DNA of 42,052 nucleotides from CAZIVO01 sp964542765 (GTDB taxonomy: Bacteria; Planctomycetota; UBA1135; UBA2386), in contig CAZIVO010000019.1 of the NCBI GenBank assembly GCA_964542765.1, forward strand, positions 1-42,052, written 5' to 3'. A program made the translations under genes and the position numbers. The notes under the pieces are model-generated. The model made no database searches, was not told where the DNA came from, and was given only the letters and a program-made list of their open reading frames with translations. Of the stretch, positions 35,834 through 42,052 are shown piece by piece. Numbering within the stretch: position 1 is the stretch's first letter; every line of letters starts with the position of its first letter.

Positions 35834-38544
35834 AAATCACTGACTTCATTGTTCTTGCCATCACTTGCGTCGGCCTGTCCGCGCAGGACTCCAGCAACTC
35901 CTCCCGGCAGGATCAGTTCGCCGCCAAGATGAAGTGGCAGAACATCGGTCCCGTCAACTTCGGTGGTCGCATCGTCGATATCGCCACCGATCCGGCAAAC
36001 AGTTCGACCATCTATGTCGCCAGCGCAACTGGCGGGCTGTGGAAGAGTCTCAACCAGGGCACCTCCTGGAAGGTCGTTTTCGACGGCGAGGCCAGCGTCT
36101 CCATCGGCGATATTGCCATCGCCCCATCGAAGCCAGCCGTCATCTACCTCGGCATGGGCGAAGCCAATAACCAACGCAGTTCCCACTGGGGCAACGGCAT
36201 CTACAAGTCAACCGACGGTGGCTCCAAGTGGCAGCATGCGGGCCTCGATGGGACCGACCACATCGGCCGAATTGTCGTCCATCCGACAGACCCTGACATC
36301 GCCTACGTCGCCGCACTCGGCGCCCTCTACAGCGCCAACAAGGAGCGTGGCATGTATCGCACCACCGATGGCGGCGACAACTGGACCTGCATCAAATCGC
36401 TCGGTGAGGACGTCGGCTTCGTGGATGTGGCCATCGATCCGAAGATGCCCACGACCCTTTACGCCGCCTCCTACGAACGCAGGCGCAGGGCCTGGGATTT
36501 TGATTCCGGCGGTCCCGGCAGCGCTATCTGGAAGACCACCGACGGCGGCGACAACTGGACCAAACTCACCAACGGACTGCCGGGTGGTGAGCTCGGCAGG
36601 ATCGGTCTGGCAATCTATCCCCGGAACCCTGACATCCTTTACGCCACCATCGAAAACATCAATCCGGTCGCAGCGACTGCCAGCAGGCCACCTCGCGATG
36701 CAGCAGAATCCAGTAGCAATGGCGACAACTCGTCGAGCCGTGACCGGAACCGAGGGACCAGCCGACCCCGCAGTAGCACTGCTGGCGGTGAAGTGTATCG
36801 GTCCGAGGATGGCGGTGAGACCTGGAAGAAGACCAGCGACAAGAAGATCGGTGGCAGCCCAGGCTACTACTATGGGCAGATTCGTATCGATCCTAACGAT
36901 GACAAGACCGTCTACGTGCTATCGGTGAATGTCTACTCATCGACCGACGCCGGCAAAACATGGAAAAGCGATTTCGGTCGCAGTCTGCACGTCGATCACC
37001 ACTCCTTGTGGATCGACCCAAAGGACTCACGCCATGTCCTGCTGGGGAATGACGGTGGTCTCGGACAATCCTGGGATCGCGGCAAGTCATGGGATCACCA
37101 CGACGACATTTCCATCGGCCAGTTCTATGCTGTCGGCGTCGACATGCGCGACCCCTATCAGGTCTATGGCGGCACTCAGGACAATGGCAGCTGGGGAATC
37201 CCGGTCCGCGCGACCAGCAGCCGTGGACTCACCAAGGCCGACGCCATCAAGATCGCCGGTGGCGATGGTTTCTACGTCTGTCCTGACCCGCTCGATCACA
37301 ACATCGTTTATGCAGAAAGCCAGTTCGGCGCTCTGCGACGGATCAATCTGTCGACAGGAAAGTCATCGCAGATCAAACCGAGGACACCCAAAGGAAGTGC
37401 GCGCCTGCGATTCAACTGGATGTCGCCGCTGGTCGTCTCCTCACACAACACCTCTACCATCTACTTCGGTAGCCAGCACATTCACCGATCGCGTAATCGT
37501 GGCGACAAATGGGAGGCCATCAGCCCCGACCTCTCGACAAACAACGCCGAGAAGATCAAGGGCAATGTCCCCCACTGCACGGTCACGACCATCGCCGAAT
37601 CCCCCAGACGGGAAGGACTCCTCTACGCCGGCACCGATGACGGCAAGGTCTGGATGACCAAGGATGGGGGTCGCGACGGCTGGACCGATCTGACAGATCG
37701 CTTCGAAGGTCTCCCCGAGATGCCGCTGTGGGTCAGTCGCGTCGAAGCCTCGACAAGCGAAGCGGACCGCTTTTACGTCGCCTTCACCGGCTATCGAGAA
37801 GACATCCGCAAGCCTTTCCTTTTCGTCACGACAGATGGCGGAGACACCTTCAAATCCATCGCCGGCAACCTGCCGGACTCGCCCATCAATGTCGTGCGCG
37901 AACATCCTCGCAACGATGATGTGCTGATCGTCGGAAATGAAGCAGGGATTCACATCTCACTGGACGCGGGATCGAACTGGAGTCCTCTTGGTAGCCAACT
38001 CCCCACAACCCCGGTTCACGATGCCCTGATCCACCCACGCGATCCCGACCTTGTCATCGGCACCCATGGACGAGGCCTCTGGGTCCTGGACATCGCCTGC
38101 CTGGAAAAGGTGAGTCTGTCGGCTCTGGCCAAACCCTTCCATCTGTTCGAACCGCGCGATGGCCACACTGTTCGCCGCGCGTTCGGCCAAGGCTACTCCG
38201 GCGCTCGAGGATGGTCAGCAAGTGGCATCAGTTCGAACGCGGTATTCAAATACCACCTCGGCAAAGACAGCGAGGACCGTGTCACGGTCGAGGTTCTCGA
38301 CGCCGCCGGCAATCAACTCTACAGCCGCAACGGTTCCTCCCGAGCTGGTGTGCACGAGGTTTCCTGGAGCCCCTCTTCAAGCCGTGGCCGCAGCCAAGGA
38401 AGTCGCCAAGGCGATAGCAGTCGTAGCCGCGGAACTTCCCGTCCCAGAGCCAGTGGACCGGGTCAATACCTGCTCAAGGTTTCCCATGGTGAAACAGTGG
38501 AGACCAGATCCTTCTGGGTCCATGCGCCCAGCGCGCAGCGCTGA
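35830..38544 (+). CDS. Secreted BNR/sortilin-like propeller protein, paralog of the preceding gene
   Basis: A 904-residue exported protein (signal MKITDFIVLAITCVGLSAQ). It is collinear with the previous protein: WQNIGPVNFGGRIVDIA against WRNIGPANMGGRITDIA, GLWKSLNQGTSW against GLWKTVNRGTTW, FDHD-type repeats such as YRTTDGGDNWTCI, and the ending THGRGLWVLDI against THGRGIWVIDI. It lacks the PDZ insert; at that site it has a Ser/Arg/Asn-rich stretch with RGTSRPR. A second RGTSRPR stretch precedes the last strands. It overlaps the upstream gene by four bases, so they are coupled and arose by tandem duplication. Converges with the DUF2017-like gene 19 bases on. Confidence 0.8.
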   Translation: MKITDFIVLAITCVGLSAQDSSNSSRQDQFAAKMKWQNIGPVNFGGRIVDIATDPANSSTIYVASATGGLWKSLNQGTSWKVVFDGEASVSIGDIAIAPSKPAVIYLGMGEANNQRSSHWGNGIYKSTDGGSKWQHAGLDGTDHIGRIVVHPTDPDIAYVAALGALYSANKERGMYRTTDGGDNWTCIKSLGEDVGFVDVAIDPKMPTTLYAASYERRRRAWDFDSGGPGSAIWKTTDGGDNWTKLTNGLPGGELGRIGLAIYPRNPDILYATIENINPVAATASRPPRDAAESSSNGDNSSSRDRNRGTSRPRSSTAGGEVYRSEDGGETWKKTSDKKIGGSPGYYYGQIRIDPNDDKTVYVLSVNVYSSTDAGKTWKSDFGRSLHVDHHSLWIDPKDSRHVLLGNDGGLGQSWDRGKSWDHHDDISIGQFYAVGVDMRDPYQVYGGTQDNGSWGIPVRATSSRGLTKADAIKIAGGDGFYVCPDPLDHNIVYAESQFGALRRINLSTGKSSQIKPRTPKGSARLRFNWMSPLVVSSHNTSTIYFGSQHIHRSRNRGDKWEAISPDLSTNNAEKIKGNVPHCTVTTIAESPRREGLLYAGTDDGKVWMTKDGGRDGWTDLTDRFEGLPEMPLWVSRVEASTSEADRFYVAFTGYREDIRKPFLFVTTDGGDTFKSIAGNLPDSPINVVREHPRNDDVLIVGNEAGIHISLDAGSNWSPLGSQLPTTPVHDALIHPRDPDLVIGTHGRGLWVLDIACLEKVSLSALAKPFHLFEPRDGHTVRRAFGQGYSGARGWSASGISSNAVFKYHLGKDSEDRVTVEVLDAAGNQLYSRNGSSRAGVHEVSWSPSSSRGRSQGSRQGDSSRSRGTSRPRASGPGQYLLKVSHGETVETRSFWVHAPSAQR

Positions 38545-38563
38545 GACCCCACAGCGAAAACAG

Positions 38564-39043
38564 CTAAGTCACTCCCTGCTCCATCAAGAGTTCCTGCAGA
38601 TAAGCCATGATGTGGATCCGGACCAGGACAAGTTCCCGCTCCGGCTCCTCTATCTCGTCGGGGGTTCTCTCCATGTCCTGCGGAGTGAGATCGTTCAAGG
38701 CGAACAAGGCCAACCTCGCCGCATTCAGACTCGATAGCCACGCCAGCTCATGGCCAATCGCGATCGGCATCCGGTAACATCGCTCATCCTCCGGAACCAT
38801 CCCGGCCAGATCGGCACGCAAGATCTGCACACGGGACAGGAATAGATGCTCGATCTCCGGTGTGGCATGGCGGCGCCACTGCTCCTGATCATCGGGGTCG
38901 TCGTAGGCTTCGGGGGCCAGCCGTCCGCGTACACGCGAATCTTCGCTCTCGATCAGAGCGGGCATTCGTAAAAACGTGTCAGCGTGCAAAGGCGTCAGAC
39001 CACCAACCCACAGCTGACCATCATCGACACGCTCAACATGCAT
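38564..39043 (-). CDS. DUF2017-like protein next to clpS
   Basis: A 159-residue, mostly helical, cytoplasmic protein. The layout resembles DUF2017: ARG-LAPEAYDDPDDQEQWRRH near residue 42, LSRVQILRADLAGM, then the ending AWLSSLNAARLALFALNDLTPQDM and LVLVRIHIMAYLQELLMEQG. DUF2017 genes follow clpS in Actinobacteria; here the gene follows clpS too, 7 bases after its stop. ATG at 39043 chosen; a TTG at 39061 would overlap clpS. Function unknown, but the pairing suggests a role in ClpAP/ClpCP degradation. Family call is by eye. Confidence 0.65.
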   Translation of the reverse strand: MHVERVDDGQLWVGGLTPLHADTFLRMPALIESEDSRVRGRLAPEAYDDPDDQEQWRRHATPEIEHLFLSRVQILRADLAGMVPEDERCYRMPIAIGHELAWLSSLNAARLALFALNDLTPQDMERTPDEIEEPERELVLVRIHIMAYLQELLMEQGVT

Positions 39044-39050
39044 CGAAGAT

Positions 39051-39359
39051 TCAGGCCTCAACCCGCTCGAGCTTGGTCAACAAGTGGTAGCCCTGCAACT
39101 TGGCCACACTGATCTCGGCCTGCTCACGTCCGCCAGTCCAGACCACGGAGCGGCCGGTATGGTGTACCTCGAGCATCAAGCGGCGGGCCTTTGCTTCCCC
39201 GTAGCCGAACACCTTTCTCAGAACGCTCGTGACGTAGTTCATCAACGACACCGGATCATCCAGGACGATCACATTCCATGGCGGCGCGAGTTGAGTCCCG
39301 GACCGAGTTTCGGTGTCCGTCTGCTCGGCGCCAAGTGCTGGTGTTCGCAGTCTTCTCAT
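39051..39359 (-). CDS. clpS: ATP-dependent Clp protease adaptor ClpS
   Basis: ClpS delivers N-degron substrates to ClpA/ClpC. The 102-residue protein has PPWNVIVLDDPVSLMNYVTSVL (family NDxxT region with Asp-Asp), KARRLMLEVHHTGRSVV and a final EISVAKLQGYHLLTKLE. The family Asn-Asp pair is Asp-Asp here. The unstructured N terminus is normal. ATG at 39359, divergent from the MATE gene with 54 bases between. clpA/clpC not in the window. Confidence 0.92.
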   Translation of the reverse strand: MRRLRTPALGAEQTDTETRSGTQLAPPWNVIVLDDPVSLMNYVTSVLRKVFGYGEAKARRLMLEVHHTGRSVVWTGGREQAEISVAKLQGYHLLTKLERVEA

Positions 39360-39413
39360 CTCTGACTTCGATCGTATCGCGCAGCCCGAGCGCTGGGTAT
39401 CCTCCCCCCCTCG

Positions 39414-40778
39414 ATGCCCTCAAAGACCCTCTCCCAGATGGCCATACCGCTGGTGATATCCTTCACCTTGCGGTTCATGTTTTCCATGGTGGACATGGCA
39501 TACGCTGCCGTGCTCACCGATGACAATGATGCCGTCGCGGCCATCGGCTTCTTCCTGCCTTTCCAATCGCTCCACATCGCCCTGTGGATCGGGCTCTCGG
39601 CAGGATTCACGAGCGCACTGTCCAGCGCCTTCGGTTATCGCGACGAGGAACGGGTAACGCAGCTCAAGCGCACCATGGCAAGGATTCTAGCCATGATGGT
39701 CCCGACCCTGGCTCTTCTCGGCGTGGGTCTCTACTTCGCAACGCCACTGTTCGGCCTCGAACCAGGGCTGGAGCGAGCCTTCCGCATCTACGGCAGCACC
39801 TTGATGATCGGCATGCCACTCACCGGATTCTGGTCGATCTATCCCGACTCGATCGTCAAGGCACACCAGGACACCCGCAGCACCATGATCGCGGGCCTTG
39901 TATCCACCATCGCCAACATCGTGCTCAACACGCTCTTCGTCTTCGCCTTCGGCATGGGCATCTTCGGAATCGCCATCGCGACAGTGATCTCTCGGCTCGC
40001 CGGTTTGGCCTATGCCAGCCATAGAACCTGGCACCTCGAAAGCGCCCGGAACACCGAAACCTGGCAGTGTCCGGTCCGCGACTGGGTCACTCCGGCACGC
40101 GCGATCCTGCTGCTGGCAATCCCCGGTTCCGTCACCCATCTGCTTCTCACCGCGGAGGGAGCCCTCATCAACGGCATCCTGCGATCTCTGCCGAACTCGA
40201 CCAACGCCATCGCCTCCTACGGTATCTACGATCGGATCCTGACCTTCGCCTTGATGCCAGCGGTCGCGACATCGGTAGCGATCGTCCCCTATGTCGGTCG
40301 TTCCTTGCCCGAAGGCCGACACACCGAGGTCCTGGCCGACATCAAGCGAGCCCTGATATGGACCAGCGGACTGGCACTGCTGATCACCGTGCCCATCGGC
40401 TGGATCTTCGCAGACGATGTAGCAGGTTTCTTCGTGAAGGACACAAGCATGAAGATGGGCACTCATGGAATCACCAGTCCCTTGACTCTCACCGCCCTGC
40501 ATATCTTGCCTCTCACAGCAATCTGCGCCGGGCCCTTCCTCTTGCTCCGCCCGGTCTTCGAGGCCGCGCTGAAACCTCGGCTCGGAACGATCGTCTCGCT
40601 GCTACGTTTTGCCTGCCTGTCGATCCCCCTGATCCTGATCGGCAGCACGCTGGCTCCAACTCTGGGCTTCGACGGCCTGCTTGGCACGATAGCCGGATTG
40701 GGCTTGGCGGGTCTTCTCGCATCCCTGGCAACGACGCTTCTCGCCATCCGGGTGATCACGAACTCCGCCGATCAGTGA
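39414..40778 (+). CDS. MATE-family multidrug/organic-compound antiporter
   Basis: A 454-residue membrane protein with about twelve hydrophobic segments and MATE landmarks: MAIPLVISFTLRFMFSMVDMAYAAVL at the start, FQSLHIALWIGLSAGFTSALSSAFG, and the second-half repeat LLAIPGSVTHLLLTAEGALINGIL. Such proteins export drugs or small molecules using Na+ or H+. No substrate inference. ATG at 39414; a second ATG at 39438 starts the first helix and is also possible. A TATCCT (39398-39403) ends 10 bases before the ATG. Confidence 0.88.
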   Translation: MPSKTLSQMAIPLVISFTLRFMFSMVDMAYAAVLTDDNDAVAAIGFFLPFQSLHIALWIGLSAGFTSALSSAFGYRDEERVTQLKRTMARILAMMVPTLALLGVGLYFATPLFGLEPGLERAFRIYGSTLMIGMPLTGFWSIYPDSIVKAHQDTRSTMIAGLVSTIANIVLNTLFVFAFGMGIFGIAIATVISRLAGLAYASHRTWHLESARNTETWQCPVRDWVTPARAILLLAIPGSVTHLLLTAEGALINGILRSLPNSTNAIASYGIYDRILTFALMPAVATSVAIVPYVGRSLPEGRHTEVLADIKRALIWTSGLALLITVPIGWIFADDVAGFFVKDTSMKMGTHGITSPLTLTALHILPLTAICAGPFLLLRPVFEAALKPRLGTIVSLLRFACLSIPLILIGSTLAPTLGFDGLLGTIAGLGLAGLLASLATTLLAIRVITNSADQ

Positions 40779-40824
40779 CCGGTTCCCGACGGAGTATCAG
40801 CTTCCCTCCGCGCGAACGAACCAT

Positions 40825-40839
40825 CCGCTGTGCCAGCGG
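40825..40839. other. Hairpin between convergent genes
   Basis: CCGCT and AGCGG (5-base arms, 5-base loop) directly follow the stop of the minus-strand propeller lipoprotein and face the MATE gene end. No T-run, so a possible weak terminator only. Confidence 0.3.
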
Positions 40840-41724
40840 TCAGCGACTCGACAGCGAAATGATCTTCACGGCATTGTCGCTGAAGAGCGGAACCAGCAAC
40901 CGGTCACGGGTCGCATCGTAACCAATATCAGCAGGGTCTCGGAGATCGCCGATCAGTTCTTGAGCGCCGTCAGCAGTCACCTCGAGGATGCAAGAACCCT
41001 CCCAGGACGAAACCAGACAACGTCCCTGCGGCGTTACGATAATTCCATCGAGCTTGGCCATGCCGAGATCGGTCACACCCCTGGCTTCACCCGAATCGTC
41101 CAGGATCAGCATCTTCCTGGCTTTCCAGCAGACCACCTGCAACCCCTCGGAGGTCGCAACAATGCCATTGGGCTGGGCCAGCACCTCGGTCGCCAGCACC
41201 GTCTCCACCGTGTCATCCGGTGAGATCTTGTGGATCGCATCGGTCTTGGAAGCCTCGAAGCCCGCCGTCAGGCCTGTATCCGTCACGTAGACCTCGCCGC
41301 CAGAAGCCGCGGTCACATCGTTCAGAAAGGTCGCCCCCGCCACGGTGATCGACCGCAACAACTTGCCGCTGCGGCGATCGAACTTTCGCATCACCCCGAT
41401 ATCGGCCACCCACAGATGGTCGCGAGTCAGGGCCATCCCCTTGGGCGCATTCAGCTCAACATCCGGACCCGCACCATCGATCCATTTCAATTCTGCCACC
41501 GTGCCATCAGGCCGCAACCTGCTGATGAACCCGTTGCCATCCGTATCCAGCGGCCCACCATTGATGTTGGATACCAGATACAGGTCCGTCTCGGCGTCAT
41601 GGACAACAGATTCCGGGGTCGCCAGCCCGACATCAGAAATCAGAGTGGCCTCCATGGAACCCCCACAGGATTGGACCAAGAGAAGCCAAAAGAGGCCTAC
41701 CAACGCTCTAAAAACTGTTTTCAT
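40840..41724 (-). CDS. SMP-30-like beta-propeller lipoprotein
   Basis: A 294-residue exported protein with a lipoprotein-type signal (LVQS before Cys20; Gln at -2 is unusual). Repeats such as ESVVHDAETDLYLVSNINGG, PKGMALTRDHLWVADIG, LNDVTAASGGEVYVTDTG and QPNGIVATSEGLQVV form a six-bladed SMP-30/gluconolactonase-like propeller. I see no catalytic proof of lactonase activity, so it may be a binding protein. ATG at 41724 chosen as the start of the signal; an ATG at 41733 is also in frame. Confidence 0.75.
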   Translation of the reverse strand: MKTVFRALVGLFWLLLVQSCGGSMEATLISDVGLATPESVVHDAETDLYLVSNINGGPLDTDGNGFISRLRPDGTVAELKWIDGAGPDVELNAPKGMALTRDHLWVADIGVMRKFDRRSGKLLRSITVAGATFLNDVTAASGGEVYVTDTGLTAGFEASKTDAIHKISPDDTVETVLATEVLAQPNGIVATSEGLQVVCWKARKMLILDDSGEARGVTDLGMAKLDGIIVTPQGRCLVSSWEGSCILEVTADGAQELIGDLRDPADIGYDATRDRLLVPLFSDNAVKIISLSSR

Positions 41725-41831
41725 ACGACACATCACTAGCCATCAGGCCACGGGACCGAGTCTGCGGTTTTTCATGTCCGCTCGATGCGCTATGAATAGC
41801 CACGACCCATCACCAGACCAGCAATTTGTTC

Positions 41832-42052
41832 ATGACGTACCCTGACCCATTCCAGTCTGCCACCGAACTGAATTCCTCCGGGCGCAGCTACCGCTATCAC
41901 CGCCTATCAGCCCTCGAGGATGCCGGAATCGGCAAACTGGCACGGCTGCCCTACAGCATCCGCGTGCTCCTCGAGTCGGCGCTGCGCAACCTCGACGGTT
42001 TCATCGTCGAAGAAAAGCACGTGCACGCGCTCGCAAAATGGAGTCCGGCAAC
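41832..42052 (+). CDS. acnA: Aconitate hydratase AcnA, N-terminal part (runs off right edge)
   Basis: The reading frame is open from the ATG at 41832 to the window end (73 codons). It matches the start of AcnA-type aconitase: YRYHRLSALEDAG, then LARLPYSIRVLLESALRN and a linker to the catalytic part. Aconitase converts citrate to isocitrate in the TCA cycle. The cluster-binding cysteines lie beyond the window. A perfect dyad GCTAT/ATAGC (41789-41800) overlapping a TATGAA box lies 32 bases before the ATG; it could be an operator or promoter. Confidence 0.85.
   Translation, partial: MTYPDPFQSATELNSSGRSYRYHRLSALEDAGIGKLARLPYSIRVLLESALRNLDGFIVEEKHVHALAKWSPA

Noticed and set aside
1..42052. CRISPR arrays, insertion sequences, prophage or integrase genes
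   Set aside because: No regularly spaced repeats, transposase or integrase motifs were found.

Overview
The window looks like a piece of a GC-rich, Gram-negative-type chromosome. I think a Planctomycetota lineage is most likely. That is inferred from the mix of a secreted sulfatase with a discoidin tail, several secreted beta-propeller proteins and lipoproteins, an endonuclease-type MutL, a ubiA/ubiX/menG group and a clpS-DUF2017 pair. No rRNA or other taxonomic marker is present, so phylum is tentative. I see no tRNA, rRNA, CRISPR array, insertion sequence or prophage. The window is densely packed with housekeeping genes and some lineage-specific secreted proteins.

Layout. 1-7363 (minus): metallophosphoesterase, yidC, mnmE, nrdR, a small stand-alone ATP-cone protein and smc, which runs off the left edge and holds a 100-N assembly gap. 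7432-11766 (plus): a parvulin-type isomerase, miaA, an AGCS sodium/alanine symporter and rsmG. 11825-14128 (minus): a sulfatase and a small lipoprotein. 14300-17054 (plus): hisS, nadD and a WecA/MraY-like sugar-phosphate transferase. 17140-19712 (minus): two M16 peptidase-family proteins, one active and one degenerate. 19767-20621 (plus): an exported protein of unknown function. 20638-29579 (minus): a large lipoprotein, then menG, a CPBP membrane protease, ubiX, ubiA, holA and mutL as a tight run. 29933-38544 (plus): ruvB, tgt, a selenocysteine-containing AhpD-like peroxidase, and two tandem BNR/sortilin-like secreted propeller proteins. 38564-39359 (minus): clpS and a DUF2017-like gene. 39414-42052: a MATE transporter (plus), a propeller lipoprotein (minus) and the start of acnA (plus).

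The most notable observation is at 32098-32652. One AhpD/peroxidase-related gene is interrupted by an in-frame TGA exactly where the peroxidatic cysteine of the CxxC motif belongs. A stem-loop with a G at the second loop position lies at the expected distance downstream of that TGA. All other AhpD catalytic positions (Glu, first Cys, His) are kept at the right spacing. I read this as a Sec-containing peroxidase that a standard gene caller would split into two broken ORFs.

Other points: several start codons sit 6-8 nt after a TANNNT hexamer, suggesting leaderless transcripts. HisRS has an altered class II motif 3. The WecA-like enzyme has an altered DxxG motif. One propeller protein carries a PDZ domain inserted between its BNR repeats.
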